Assembly: GCF_000576595.1 (NCBI RefSeq)
Contig: NZ_AWSA01000004.1
Coordinates: forward strand, 62,001 to 126,000
Direction: 5' to 3'
DNA: 64,000 bases
Source: Intrasporangium oryzae NRRL B-24470
GTDB lineage: Bacteria; Actinomycetota; Actinomycetes; Actinomycetales; Dermatophilaceae
Part shown: positions 9,148-18,308 of the stretch, piece by piece
How positions within the stretch are numbered: the stretch's first letter is position 1
Layout of the letters: every line of letters begins with the position of its first letter
Translations under genes and position numbers: made by a program
Notes under the pieces: model-generated
Databases searched by the model: none
Told to the model about the DNA's origin: nothing
The model's input: only the letters and a program-made list of their open reading frames with translations

Positions 9148-9807
9148 TCAGCCGGCTTCGAGGGTGGCGCTCGGTGGGGTGTCGGCGAGCAAGGGGGCCC
9201 GGCGGATCCAGGCGGGGTCCTGGGCCGCGTCGAGAAGGAAGGCTGCGAGACCGGCCCGCGCGAGCCGCATGCTGCCCGGCTCGCCGACGGAACGGGTCAC
9301 CGCGGGGAGGCTCGTGGGGTTGTCGTGGAGCACCGGCACGCGGACGATGGTCCAGTCCAGCGCAGAGGAGCGGATGACCTCGTCCATGCCGCGGACGGCG
9401 TTGTAGGCGTAGGGGAGAGTGAAGCGAACTGCCTTGACCAGCAGGGTGACTCGCAGGTCCTTGCCGTCGCTGGTGTCGGGGGCGGACGGAGTCAGCGTGG
9501 CGACCAGTCGCTTGACGTCCGCGGCCTCCATCGCCGTCACGATCGTCCGCATGCCTGGCACGAGGGACGGCACGCTGGACCGGTCGCGGCCGGGCCCGAG
9601 AAGGCTGATGACCACGTCCGCGCCTGACACCGCGGGCCCCACGGCGTCGGGATCGTCGATCGCACCGCCGACGACGGTGAGACCGGGCCTGGGCTCGAGC
9701 CGGTCAGGATTCCGCGCGAACGCCGTGACGAGGTGACCCTGGCCGAGGGCGCGCTCCACGAGGAGCTGACCCGTCGACCCGGTTGCGCCGAAGATCGTCA
9801 CCCGCAT
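9148..9807 (-). CDS. NAD(P)-binding (NmrA/SDR-like atypical) oxidoreductase
   Basis: 219 residues from ATG 9807, which is preceded by GGGAGGGG. The N-terminal dinucleotide motif is MRVTIFGATGSTGQ, followed by FARNPDRL and a variable substrate region (SGADVVISLLGPG). This is the atypical short-chain dehydrogenase fold that binds NAD(P)H, often a reductase or redox sensor such as NmrA-like proteins; substrate cannot be told. No catalytic YxxxK is obvious. The gene follows the channel-like gene on the same strand with a hairpin in between. Confidence 0.85.
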   Translation of the reverse strand: MRVTIFGATGSTGQLLVERALGQGHLVTAFARNPDRLEPRPGLTVVGGAIDDPDAVGPAVSGADVVISLLGPGRDRSSVPSLVPGMRTIVTAMEAADVKRLVATLTPSAPDTSDGKDLRVTLLVKAVRFTLPYAYNAVRGMDEVIRSSALDWTIVRVPVLHDNPTSLPAVTRSVGEPGSMRLARAGLAAFLLDAAQDPAWIRRAPLLADTPPSATLEAG

Positions 9808-9861
9808 GTCGTCCCCTCCCGGCTCCGGACCTCGGTCGAGGGTAACCGTCACGGGCCCGGG

Positions 9862-9903
9862 TTGATGTGATTCACACCCGGTGCCAGGGGCGTTTCACAT
9901 CAA
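9862..9903 (-). terminator. Hairpin overlapping the stop of the channel-like gene
   Basis: Arms TTGATGTGA (9862) and TCACATCAA (9903), extended imperfectly by CACCC/GGGGCG. The TGA stop of the leftward gene ending at 9900 is part of the stem. A closely similar hairpin, also containing the stop codon, ends the amidase gene at 40.7 kb. Confidence 0.65.
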
Positions 9904-11027
9904 TCGGACCCGGTGGAGCGTGGGGCCGCGGGCGTCGGCCGGCGGTTCGGTGGCCGGATCGGCTCGACCGTGGCGTCGCCCGTTCGCCGGGTGCCGGTCC
10001 ACGGGGCCGGCACGACGTCGAGTCGTTCTGCGAGGGCGTACGCCACGGGCTCGTAGTTCACCCGCCAGCCGCGGAAGTCCGGCCACGCCTCCTCAGCGCT
10101 GCGTTCCATGACGAACGTCGTCGACCGGATCCGTTCGATGCCGGTGAGGAACTCCCCGTACGAAAGGGCCAGCTCTCCGTCCGGGTCCGGGTCCCGGTCG
10201 AAGGGGATCCCGAGCGTCTCGGCGATCTCGTGCAGTGCGGTGAAACCCATCCTCAGGGCGAGCCGAGCCTCCACCGCAGGAGCGCGACCGGGCGAGAGGG
10301 CGAGCCACAGGGCTGCGGAGTCCATGACGGCCACGAGGGCCACGACCCACGAGGAGTACTTCGCAGGTGACCGGAAGCGCATGAGTACGGGGTAGTTGGC
10401 GTGGCTCTCGCTGACGTCGGCGGCCCACCGCTCCCAGCCGAGGTAGAACTCGTCCATCACTGCGCCCTCGTCGTCCTCCCCGACGCCAAAACGCGTTCGG
10501 GCGAGGATCTCGGGGCCCCAGGCCGGGGTCCCGGCACGGCTCGCGAGGAGGGTCACCTCGGTCTCGCGCCGGTTGAACGCGCTGTAGAGCGTCGGCAGGT
10601 AGCCGATCTGCAGCGCGACGACGACGAGCCCCGTCGCGGCCGCGACGTAGTCGACGACGCTGAGCGGCCCCGTGTCCGGACCGGCATAGCCCAGCGTGAA
10701 GAGCGACGATCCTGCCTGTGCGAAGGCGTCACGGATGCCGTTGCGGTCGATGCTGTGAAGGATGAGGGCGAAACCGAGGTAGAAGAGGCAGAGCCACGCG
10801 CCCAGCTGCACCAGGATGACGACGGCCGCTTGGCCCGCGAGGATGCGGTCACGACGGCGATAGCTGTGCACGCGCGTGGTGAGGAGCCTGAAGCCGGCAT
10901 CGGTCAGCGCGTTGACGGCACGCGTGAGGGGCTCGCGCGTGCGCCGGGGGACGACGAGCACCCCGAGGACGCTGACCCACGTCAGGACGACGACCGCGAT
11001 GCCGAGCACCGCCACGACCACGCTCAC
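9900..11027 (-). CDS. Multi-pass membrane protein with potassium-channel-like pore motif
   Basis: 375 residues from GTG 11027, chosen because GGGGAGGA lies 7-8 bases upstream. Helices at about residues 2-25 and 60-85 flank a pore-like loop, SSLFTLGYAGP, followed by another helix (VAAATGLVVVALQIGYLP). TLGYA recalls the TxGYG selectivity filter but ends in Ala. The C-terminal half is soluble and helical with a further hydrophobic stretch, resembling actinobacterial proteins labelled two-pore-domain potassium channel family. Ion transport is plausible but unproven. A hairpin ends the gene. Confidence 0.65.
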   Translation of the reverse strand: MSVVVAVLGIAVVVLTWVSVLGVLVVPRRTREPLTRAVNALTDAGFRLLTTRVHSYRRRDRILAGQAAVVILVQLGAWLCLFYLGFALILHSIDRNGIRDAFAQAGSSLFTLGYAGPDTGPLSVVDYVAAATGLVVVALQIGYLPTLYSAFNRRETEVTLLASRAGTPAWGPEILARTRFGVGEDDEGAVMDEFYLGWERWAADVSESHANYPVLMRFRSPAKYSSWVVALVAVMDSAALWLALSPGRAPAVEARLALRMGFTALHEIAETLGIPFDRDPDPDGELALSYGEFLTGIERIRSTTFVMERSAEEAWPDFRGWRVNYEPVAYALAERLDVVPAPWTGTRRTGDATVEPIRPPNRRPTPAAPRSTGSD

Positions 11028-11089
11028 CCGCCCATCCTCCCCGAGCCTTGCCGACGGCGCTCGCAGCGGCACCCAGCGTCGACCCAGCC

Positions 11090-11135
11090 CGTATGCCGCT
11101 CCGCCGGCTCACGGGGCCGGGCGGGCGGCGTACGG
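11090..11135. repeat. Degenerate GTATGCCGCT palindrome
   Basis: Begins CGTATGCCGCTCCGCCGG and closes with an imperfect complement ending GGCGGCGTACG. It matches the outer ends and length of the four better palindromes in the window but has mismatches. It lies between two leftward genes, just after the DUF2231-hemerythrin gene, so it may act as that gene's terminator. Confidence 0.6.
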
Positions 11136-11186
11136 GCTCGGTCTCAGACGGCCGGGCGAGGCGGCGTCGGGTCAGGCGGCGTCGGG

Positions 11187-12317
11187 TCAGGCGGAGAGGG
11201 CGCGCACGTCCGCCTTGGCCGACCGGAGCATCTCTGCGAAGGTCCCGTGGCGCTCCGGGACGCCGGCCTCCTGCGCGGTGAAGGCCCTGACGATCATTGC
11301 CTCGTCGTCGCGGCTGAGGCGGGAGATGACGCGGGGCAGCTCCTCGGTCTCCTCGGCCTTGGCATGGTGGGAGATGGCCTCCTCCAGGAGCCCGAACTGC
11401 ATCCCGAACGTCGGCGAGTCCGAGTCGAGCTCCTCGAGTCGCTCGATCTGCTGGGCCGCGCCTTCCTCCTCACGAGCCCGCTGGACGCCGACCTCCCGCT
11501 GACCCACCGTCGGGATCAGCGGGTGGATGAGCTCCTCCTCGACCGCCTCATGGCCGGCGAGGTAGGAGAGCAGCTCCTGGAGCGCGTGGGCCCGCTCCAC
11601 GCCCGCCGTCGAGGAGACCCGCCGCGCGAGCGCCGTGATCCTCGCGTGCTGGCCGGTCACGACCTCGAGCAGCCCGGTTCGGGCGCCGCTCCCGTCATGC
11701 ATGGCACTCCCGTTCATGGTCGGGTTCCTGACTGCAGGCTCGTCGTGCCGTTCGAACCCGGGATGCACGGTCGAGACCTTCCGGACCGCGGCCAGGTGGC
11801 CACCGAGGTAGCCGGCCGCGCCGGTCATGCAGGCGCCCGCCACCGAGAGGCCGACGCCGCGGAGGTGGTGGCCGCGGCGGCGTGCCGACCACGAGCGGGC
11901 GTAGAAGGCGATCCCGGCGATGTTGAGGGCCGCGTGGGCCAGCCCGACGCGCTGTGCGGGGCGATCGGCCTCGTGCCACTCGGCCCAGCCCGACAGCGCG
12001 GTGGGCGCGACGGCGAGGAGCCCGACCCCGAGCAGGCGCTGCGCGGCCGGTCGAGCCTCCTTCCCGCCGAGGAAGTCGAGGACCGACATGGCCGTCCACA
12101 TCCCGATGGGAAGGTCGGTGAGGAGCGGATGGAGTGCGTGGCCCAGCCACTCGCCGCGCAGCGCCGGGCCGGCGGCGGACCGCGCCAGCCGACCGGTCAG
12201 TTGGCTCACGCGGTCGGCGACGATGTCGAGGCGGTCCTCGGCCTCCAGTGCAGTCGCCGCCTGGGCGGCGAGAGGAAGGCGTGGCTTCTGCTCTGCGTAT
12301 GTCGGTATGGAGGTCAT
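11187..12317 (-). CDS. DUF2231 membrane domain fused to hemerythrin (HHE) domain
   Basis: 376 residues from ATG 12317 (MTSIPTYAEQKP). Residues about 45-190 form the DUF2231 four-helix membrane domain (GEWLGHALHPLLTDLPIG, then LLAVAPTALSGWAEWHEA). Residues about 215-376 are a hemerythrin-like four-helix bundle with candidate diiron ligands in HARI, HEAVEEE and HHAKAEETEELP. Hemerythrin domains bind O2 or sense iron and redox; DUF2231 is a heme-protein-like membrane family of unknown role. The two are normally separate genes, so this reads as a membrane-tethered O2/NO or iron handler. It diverges from the aldo/keto reductase across 97 bp. Confidence 0.75.
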   Translation of the reverse strand: MTSIPTYAEQKPRLPLAAQAATALEAEDRLDIVADRVSQLTGRLARSAAGPALRGEWLGHALHPLLTDLPIGMWTAMSVLDFLGGKEARPAAQRLLGVGLLAVAPTALSGWAEWHEADRPAQRVGLAHAALNIAGIAFYARSWSARRRGHHLRGVGLSVAGACMTGAAGYLGGHLAAVRKVSTVHPGFERHDEPAVRNPTMNGSAMHDGSGARTGLLEVVTGQHARITALARRVSSTAGVERAHALQELLSYLAGHEAVEEELIHPLIPTVGQREVGVQRAREEEGAAQQIERLEELDSDSPTFGMQFGLLEEAISHHAKAEETEELPRVISRLSRDDEAMIVRAFTAQEAGVPERHGTFAEMLRSAKADVRALSA

Positions 12318-12414
12318 GCAGAGGTCGTACCCGGTGGCGGCCCGGCCCAAGCAGCGCCGGCCGCGACCCGAGCCCGTCTGCGGCGCGCCCGCCGACCGGC
12401 ATACGGTGGGCACC

Positions 12415-13425
12415 ATGGAATTCCGATACCTCGGCAACAGCGGGCTCAAGATCTCCGAGATCACCTACGGCAACTGGCTCACCCACGGCTCCCAGGTCGA
12501 GAACGACGTCGCCACGCAGTGCGTGCGCGCCGCCCTCGATGCAGGCATCTCGACCTTCGACACGGCCGACGTGTACGCGAACACCGCGGCGGAGACCGTC
12601 CTCGGGGAGGCCCTCAAGGGCGAGCGCCGCGAGAGCCTCGAGATCTTCACGAAGGTCTACTGGCCGACCGGCCCCGGCGGCAAGAACGACACGGGCCTGT
12701 CGCGCAAGCACGTCATGGAGTCGATCAACGGCTCGCTGAAGCGCCTCCGGACCGACTACGTCGACCTCTACCAGGCGCACCGCTACGACACGGAGACGCC
12801 ACTCGAGGAGACGATGCAGGCCTTCGCCGACATCGTCCGCCAGGGCAAGGCGCTCTACATCGGCGTCAGCGAATGGACTGCCGACCAGATCCGCGAGGGC
12901 GTCGCGCTCGCGAAGGAGCTCGGCTTCCAGCTCATCTCGAGCCAGCCGCAGTACTCCATGCTGTGGCGCGTCATCGAGGCCGAGGTCGTCCCGGCGTGCG
13001 AGGAGCTCGGGGTCTCCCAGATCGTCTGGAGCCCGGTCGCCCAGGGCGTCCTCACGGGCAAGTACCTCCCGGGCCAGCAGCCCCCCTCCGGCTCGCGAGC
13101 CGCCGACGAGAAGGGCGGCGCCGACATGATCAAGCGGTTCATGAACGACGACGTCCTCACGCGCGTCCAGGCCCTCAAGCCGGTCGCCGACGACGCGGGA
13201 CTGACGATGGCCCAGCTCGCGGTCGCGTGGGTCCTCCAGAACCCCAACGTCGCCTCCGCGCTCGTCGGTGCCTCGCGCCCGGAGCAGGTCGCCGAGAACG
13301 TCAAGGCCGCCGGCGTGAAGCTCGAGCCCGAGCTCATGAAGCGGATCGACGCCGCCCTCGGCGACATCGTCGAGACCGACCCCGCCAAGACGATGGAGAA
13401 CGCGCCCCAGACGCGCGTCGCCTGA
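12415..13425 (+). CDS. Aldo/keto reductase family oxidoreductase
   Basis: 336 residues, MEFRYLGNSGLKISEI start. TIM-barrel NADPH-dependent reductase; visible are the FDTADVYAN active-site Asp/Tyr, FTKVYWP (Lys), YVDLYQAHRYD (His) and the NADPH-binding PVAQGVLTGKYLPG and LVGASRPEQVAENV. The overall sequence resembles the KCNAB-like/YghZ branch of potassium-channel beta-subunit relatives. Substrate unknown. A GGTGGG ribosome site precedes ATG 12415. The gene ends at a perfect 48-bp palindrome shared with the opposing STAND gene. Confidence 0.9.
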   Translation: MEFRYLGNSGLKISEITYGNWLTHGSQVENDVATQCVRAALDAGISTFDTADVYANTAAETVLGEALKGERRESLEIFTKVYWPTGPGGKNDTGLSRKHVMESINGSLKRLRTDYVDLYQAHRYDTETPLEETMQAFADIVRQGKALYIGVSEWTADQIREGVALAKELGFQLISSQPQYSMLWRVIEAEVVPACEELGVSQIVWSPVAQGVLTGKYLPGQQPPSGSRAADEKGGADMIKRFMNDDVLTRVQALKPVADDAGLTMAQLAVAWVLQNPNVASALVGASRPEQVAENVKAAGVKLEPELMKRIDAALGDIVETDPAKTMENAPQTRVA

Positions 13426-13450
13426 CCCCCCCGGCGTCAGGCACCGAGCC

Positions 13451-13498
13451 ACGTATGCCGCTCGGCGGGCGAGCGCTCGCCCGCCGAGCGGCATACGT
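13451..13498. terminator. Perfect 48-bp GTATGCC palindrome between convergent genes
   Basis: ACGTATGCCGCTCGGCGGGC followed by its exact inverse complement; 24-bp arms and no spacer. It sits between the stops of the aldo/keto reductase (13425) and the STAND-WD40 gene (13508), so it can serve both strands. Ends GTATGCCGCT/AGCGGCATAC are shared with the palindromes at 21.2, 23.8, 28.8 and 33.5 kb. Confidence 0.85.
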
Positions 13499-13507
13499 CG
13501 CTGCGTC

Positions 13508-16500
13508 TCAGCCCGTCGCCTGGGCGGGCTGACCGAGCGCCGTCGCGTCCGAGCGCTTCTCCATCGGCACCATGCTGTTGTTCGACCGTGCCGCAACCCG
13601 GGCCCGTGCTGCCTCCATCACGGAGTCGAAGGCCCCGCAGGTCGTGCACGCGAAGATGGCGGTCGTGCCGTCGTCGCTGGCCGTGACCAGCTGCTTGCCG
13701 TCCTTGGTGAACTCCACGGTGTTGACCGCACCTCCGTGACGGTGCAGGACGGCCCGGAGCTCACCGGTGGCGCGGTCCCACACGTGGACGGCGCCGTCAC
13801 CGGCGGCCACGGCGACGAGAGACGCGTCCGGGCTGAAGGCCAGGTCGCCGAGGTAGGTGGTCGGGCCCTGGATCTCGCGGACGAGCGTGCCGTCCTTGAC
13901 CCGGTAGATCCGGATGAGGTTGCTCGTGGTCGCCGCCGCGATCCACGCGCCATCCGCGGACGACGTGACGGCGGTCAGCGGGGCCGATCCCGGCGAACCC
14001 AGAGTGCGCGGACGTGCGGTGCGCTGCGAGAGGTCCCAGAGACGCACGACGCCATCCGTGCTGGCTCCAGCGACCAGCGAGGTGTGCGGCACGAACGTGA
14101 CGTCGAACACGTGGTGACTGGTGTCGCCGCCACTCAGCCTGGCCGTGATCTTCCCGGACTCGACATCCCAGATGACGAGGCGGTTGCGCTGGTCGCCCAT
14201 GGCCACGGTCTGTCCGGTGGGATCGACCGCCAGACCGTAGGTGAGCTGGTCGTCGAATTCGAGGACCCGTGCATCGGTCGACCCGTTCCTGTCCCAGATG
14301 CGGGGCGCCGAGTCGGCCGACGTGGAAAGGACGGCGCGCTTGCCGTCGGGCAGCCAGGCCACGCGAAGGTAGTCGTACTTGCCGAGCTCGGAGTCCGCCC
14401 ACTCCTCGCTCGTGAGCTTGCCGGAGGCACGGTCGGAGATCTGGACCTCGCCGCTGTCGCTCACGCTGACGATCTCGCTGCCGTCCGGACTGATGTCGGC
14501 TCCCTGCATCCACGTGTCGACCTCGGCCACGACAGTGCGCGGGGTGAGCTCCCACAGGCGCGCCGAGCCGTCCCACCCGGTGGTCAACACGAGGCCTGGA
14601 TCCTTCGGTGAGTATCGGACGTCGCTGATCGCCCCTGCGTGGCCGAGCAGCCTGTCGACGGGCGCGAGGTCGACGGCGCCGACCCGCCAGACGAGCGCCT
14701 GTCCGCCAACCCCTGCGGTGACGTCGTGTTCCCCGTCTTGGCTGAACCGGACGGCGGTGAGGAGATCCGGCTGGTCCGGGAGGCGGTTCAGCTCGGTTCC
14801 GGAGGCGACGTCGAAGATCTCGACCCCTTTGCCGAACACCGTGGCCACCCGGGAGCCGTCGGCGCTGACCACGATCTCCGACGGCGCTCGCGCGGCCCGG
14901 TTCATGGCCTTGGGCGACGTGGAGGTCTGCCATGTCCAGAGACCGAACGACCAGGGTTCACCGTGGGGGTGGGACCACATCGCGACCGTGTCGGAGCCCT
15001 TCCCCGCGAAGGCGACATCCGCGATGTCGGTCGGCCCGGCGATCGTCTCCTTCAGGGCCCGGCCGGTCCGCGTGTCATAGACCGTCGCGCGACCCGAACC
15101 GGCCGTCACGAGACGGCTGCCATCGGCGCTCAGGTCCAGGCTGGCCGAGTCCGTGCCGTCCTTGCCGAAGGTCGCGAGCCGCGTGCCGACACCCGCCAGC
15201 CAGGCCTGGGCGGGCTTGCCGTAGCCGCCGGTGTAGAGAACCGGTTCGCCCTTGCGGGCGCCCCACACGGCGGTCATGTAGTAGACGTAGCCCTCGACCT
15301 TCAGCACGTTCCTGCCCGTGTCGACTGCGTACACGGAGGTCTCGGGAGCGCCCGACGTGACCGCCAGGAGGGTCCCGTCCTTGCTGAAGGAGACGGCGGT
15401 GATCTCACCGCGCGTCGGATGCGTCGTGGAGGTCGTTCCGGGAACCAGTCCGTCGCCGACGGATGGGGGAGCGGTGGACCCGGTGGACTGCGGCGCGCCG
15501 AATACTCGGACCTGGCGGCCGGTTCCGGCGTCGAAGAGCTTGGCCACCCCGTCCGAGCCACCCGTCACGAAGGCGGTGCCGTCCGGGCTGAAGGCGGCCA
15601 CGTTGACCGTCCCGTTGTCCGCCCTGACCCGCAGCCGCTGCCGGTCCGCATCGAGCGCCACCCTCACGGCGCTCTCCGTCGCAGCGTTCCGAACCATGTC
15701 CCGCGCCTTGACCGCGAGCCCGAGCGCGGTGGCCGGGTCGCTCGCGAGGCGCTCCATCGCGTCGGACAGAGTCGTGGCCGAGTTCGCCGCCGTCGAGGCG
15801 GCGTTCGCTGCGTCCCGACTGCGTCGAGAGTCCACGACGGCATAGACGGCGACGAGAAGGAACACCAAGAGGGCAGCGGAGACGAGGCGAGACCGTCGAA
15901 GTCGCTGCGTGGTCTCGCGGTGGAGTCGCTCGGCCTCCTGCCGCTGCTCGACGAGAGATCGCTCCGCGGCCTCCCGCTCCTTCTCGTCGACGTACCGACG
16001 CCGCCAGTCGAGGACGGCCGGCGCGAGGACGTCGTGGAAGATCTCGTACCGAGGCGCACCGGGTCGGTCGACCGGTGGCTCGACGGGTCGCAGGATCCGT
16101 TCGCTGCCGGAGGCGAGCTCCTCGGTGAGCGCGATGAGCGCCGACGGGTCGAGGCCGGCGTACTCGGCGAGGTCCGCAGCGGTGTGAGCGATCTTCATCC
16201 CCGAAGGAGTGACGAGGTACCGGAAGACCGCGGCTGCGGTGTCGCGCTGGGCGTCCGTCAGCTGTCCCATGACGTGGTCGAGGTGCGTCCGCACGATCCG
16301 CTCTGCGTCACCCAGCTCGTGCAGCGTCGACTCCCGCAGGACGCGGCTGCCGCGTGACCGCTCCTCGCCCCACAGCCGGGTCATGACGAGCTGGAGGAAC
16401 GGTGTCTCGATCGTGACCGCCGACTCGTCCCGTCCGCCGGCACCGGACTCGGCCACGGACAGGTGTCCGGTGCGCAGCTGCTGGAGAAGCTCATCCACGA

Positions 16501-17251
16501 GAGACGGCTCGATGCTCACCTGCTGCTCCGTCGGCCGACCCACGTTGTAGCGCGCGAGCGGCTGCTCGATGGCTCGGCGTGCGGACGCAGCCCCGAGGTG
16601 GTCGAGCCTGAGGTTGTTGGCGAAGAGGCCGGGGACGTGCGCCTCGAGGGAGTCGAGCTTGGCGAGCGCGTCCTCACGCACCCCGATGAGGACGCTCACG
16701 CGCAGCCCTTGGGCCGAGACGATCCGGCCGAGCTCGATCGCGAGGGACTCTGCCTCGTCGGGGGCGACGTAGAGCGACTCCTCCTCGAACTGGTCCAGCA
16801 GGAGGTAGATGTCCGCATCGAGGGCGGTGCTGACCTCGCGGAGGAGCTCGAGCGACAGGGGCCCTTCCGGCGCAACGAAGTCCGGCGGCTTGAGCTTCGC
16901 AGGGATCGACTCGCGGACGGCCGTCCCGAGCCCGCTCAGTGGGTCCTCGCGCCAGGTCGCGTGGTAGACGACGACGGCGTGACCGACGGCGAGATAGCTG
17001 AACGCCGAGTCCGGCATACGGCGCAGCCTGCTCACGACTCCGGCGCGCAGGAGCGAGCTCTTGCCCACACCGCTCGGCCCGTAGAGCACAGTCAGCCGGC
17101 TGGCCATGAGGTTGGCGATCACGAGGTCGCGGTCTGCGTCGCGCCCGAAGTAGTACTCCTCGTCCTCCTCGCCGTAGGGCTGCAGTCCGCGGTAGGGGCA
17201 CTCCGAGAGCGACGTCTCGGAGTGGACCGCGGCGGACAGGTCGGTACTCAT
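13508..17251 (-). CDS. STAND NTPase with transmembrane helix and WD40 propeller
   Basis: 1,247 residues from ATG 17251. Residues about 18-420 are an nSTAND1-type NTPase: CPYRGLQPYGEEDEEYYFGR leads into Walker A GPSGVGKSS (58-66); Walker B is IYLLLDQFEE (148-157). A helix-rich linker is followed by one transmembrane segment (about 455-474, LVSAALLVFLLVAVYAVV). From about 535 on there are WD40 repeats (for example FSPDGTAFVTGGSDGVAKLF) forming one or two propellers. STAND proteins oligomerise on ligand binding and activate effectors; WD40 units are typical sensors. The start overlaps the SIR2-like gene's stop by 4 nt, so the two are translationally coupled. Likely a conflict or anti-phage sensor; ligand unknown. 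Confidence 0.85.
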   Translation of the reverse strand: MSTDLSAAVHSETSLSECPYRGLQPYGEEDEEYYFGRDADRDLVIANLMASRLTVLYGPSGVGKSSLLRAGVVSRLRRMPDSAFSYLAVGHAVVVYHATWREDPLSGLGTAVRESIPAKLKPPDFVAPEGPLSLELLREVSTALDADIYLLLDQFEEESLYVAPDEAESLAIELGRIVSAQGLRVSVLIGVREDALAKLDSLEAHVPGLFANNLRLDHLGAASARRAIEQPLARYNVGRPTEQQVSIEPSLVDELLQQLRTGHLSVAESGAGGRDESAVTIETPFLQLVMTRLWGEERSRGSRVLRESTLHELGDAERIVRTHLDHVMGQLTDAQRDTAAAVFRYLVTPSGMKIAHTAADLAEYAGLDPSALIALTEELASGSERILRPVEPPVDRPGAPRYEIFHDVLAPAVLDWRRRYVDEKEREAAERSLVEQRQEAERLHRETTQRLRRSRLVSAALLVFLLVAVYAVVDSRRSRDAANAASTAANSATTLSDAMERLASDPATALGLAVKARDMVRNAATESAVRVALDADRQRLRVRADNGTVNVAAFSPDGTAFVTGGSDGVAKLFDAGTGRQVRVFGAPQSTGSTAPPSVGDGLVPGTTSTTHPTRGEITAVSFSKDGTLLAVTSGAPETSVYAVDTGRNVLKVEGYVYYMTAVWGARKGEPVLYTGGYGKPAQAWLAGVGTRLATFGKDGTDSASLDLSADGSRLVTAGSGRATVYDTRTGRALKETIAGPTDIADVAFAGKGSDTVAMWSHPHGEPWSFGLWTWQTSTSPKAMNRAARAPSEIVVSADGSRVATVFGKGVEIFDVASGTELNRLPDQPDLLTAVRFSQDGEHDVTAGVGGQALVWRVGAVDLAPVDRLLGHAGAISDVRYSPKDPGLVLTTGWDGSARLWELTPRTVVAEVDTWMQGADISPDGSEIVSVSDSGEVQISDRASGKLTSEEWADSELGKYDYLRVAWLPDGKRAVLSTSADSAPRIWDRNGSTDARVLEFDDQLTYGLAVDPTGQTVAMGDQRNRLVIWDVESGKITARLSGGDTSHHVFDVTFVPHTSLVAGASTDGVVRLWDLSQRTARPRTLGSPGSAPLTAVTSSADGAWIAAATTSNLIRIYRVKDGTLVREIQGPTTYLGDLAFSPDASLVAVAAGDGAVHVWDRATGELRAVLHRHGGAVNTVEFTKDGKQLVTASDDGTTAIFACTTCGAFDSVMEAARARVAARSNNSMVPMEKRSDATALGQPAQATG

Positions 17252-18219
17252 GGTGACTCCGTCGCCGGCTGGAGCGCCCGCGTCAGCCATGAGTCCAGCT
17301 CGGTGGTGTACCCCTCCAGCCGCATGTCGAGGAGCTCGACATTGCGCCTGGCCCAGGCCTTCTCCTCGATGCGTTCCGGCTGGGGCTGGACCGCCCACGA
17401 GTTGTACTTCAGCCCGCGATCGCCCCAGAGCCGATGGAGGATCACACGGAGGTTCCAGTCGGACAGGCTGTAGCCGAGGAAGAGGAAGTTGCACCGGTGC
17501 ATCCGGGCCAGGATGTTCACGGGGATGAGCTGGGCGGTGTCCGAGCGGCTGAGGTACTCGATGTAGTGGTTCTCGGTGATGACGAAGCTGTCGTCCTGCT
17601 CGGCGTGCCGGTCGACGGCTCCGTGGATCTTGGCGATGACAGGCCGCTCGTCACAGGTGAGGCCGGTGTAGCTGTTGGGGACGAGGATGACCTCGGAGGT
17701 CCCGTCGGGCCGGGTGTGCCGAAACTTTCCTGAGCTCGGTCCATCGGCGATGTACGTCAGCAGGTCGAACTCCTCGCCTGCGTCACGGAAGGCGTTCTCC
17801 AGCGCGTCGTCGTAGTTCGTCGTGATGTAGAGCGGGTAGAAGCAGTGCGCACCGGCGGCCCGGGCGCGGATCAAGGCCGGAACCGCCGCGAGGGTCCGGT
17901 GAACCGGCGTCGGTGAGTAGTCCGCGTCGAAGACAGCGTGCAGGGCCTCGTACAGCGGGCCGTTGCCCAGACTGACGTCGACGTACTGCGACACGCGTAG
18001 CAGGTCGGAGGAGTCGCCGTACGGGTACCGCAGGCCGATCCCCGTAGCGAGGTGGCTCGCGAGCTCGCTCCCGCTGGGGAGGTAGCGGCCGCGCTCCCAG
18101 TGCGCCGTTTCGGGACGACCACAGAGGTTCACCCCCGCGCCGAGGAACGGGACGACGCCCCCGTCGAGCAGACGGTTGGCCACCATCTCGAAGTGCGCTG
18201 CATCCGGCTGATTCGCCAT
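17248..18219 (-). CDS. SIR2-like domain protein (putative NADase effector)
   Basis: 323 residues. SIR2-family Rossmann signatures are clear: VPFLGAGVN (23-31), YITTNYDDAL (131-140, with the catalytic-type Asn), IAKIHGAVD (195-203, with the catalytic-type His) and FLFLGYSLSDWN (245-256). This form is the SIR2_2-like branch seen in bacterial defence (ThsA-, DSR- and Avs-type effectors), where NAD+ depletion kills infected cells. No separate sensor domain is apparent; the overlapping STAND-WD40 gene downstream would supply it. A conserved membrane-anchored gene lies 90 bp upstream on the same strand. SIR2 fold is confident; NADase activity is inferred. Confidence 0.85.
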   Translation of the reverse strand: MANQPDAAHFEMVANRLLDGGVVPFLGAGVNLCGRPETAHWERGRYLPSGSELASHLATGIGLRYPYGDSSDLLRVSQYVDVSLGNGPLYEALHAVFDADYSPTPVHRTLAAVPALIRARAAGAHCFYPLYITTNYDDALENAFRDAGEEFDLLTYIADGPSSGKFRHTRPDGTSEVILVPNSYTGLTCDERPVIAKIHGAVDRHAEQDDSFVITENHYIEYLSRSDTAQLIPVNILARMHRCNFLFLGYSLSDWNLRVILHRLWGDRGLKYNSWAVQPQPERIEEKAWARRNVELLDMRLEGYTTELDSWLTRALQPATESP

Positions 18220-18277
18220 GGCCCAAGCCCCCTCGGGCCCCTGCCCCCTGTGGCAAGTAGCCCTCTAACGAGTATGA

Positions 18278-18293
18278 GGACCTCAGGAGGTCC
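18278..18293. promoter_or_regulatory. Short palindrome in the leader of the SIR2-STAND pair
   Basis: GGACCTCAGGAGGTCC, 7-bp arms around AG, in the 90-bp gap between the membrane-anchored gene and the SIR2-like gene. It could be a weak terminator/attenuator or an operator. Only the symmetry is observed. Confidence 0.3.
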
Positions 18294-18308
18294 GTAGATA
18301 CGGTTTCC

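Noticed and set aside
10401-13532. A 1,043-codon + strand open frame
   Set aside because: It lies antisense to three well-recognised proteins (channel-like, DUF2231-hemerythrin) and overlaps the aldo/keto reductase in another frame; composition is biased to Arg, Ala and Gly. Typical high-GC shadow.
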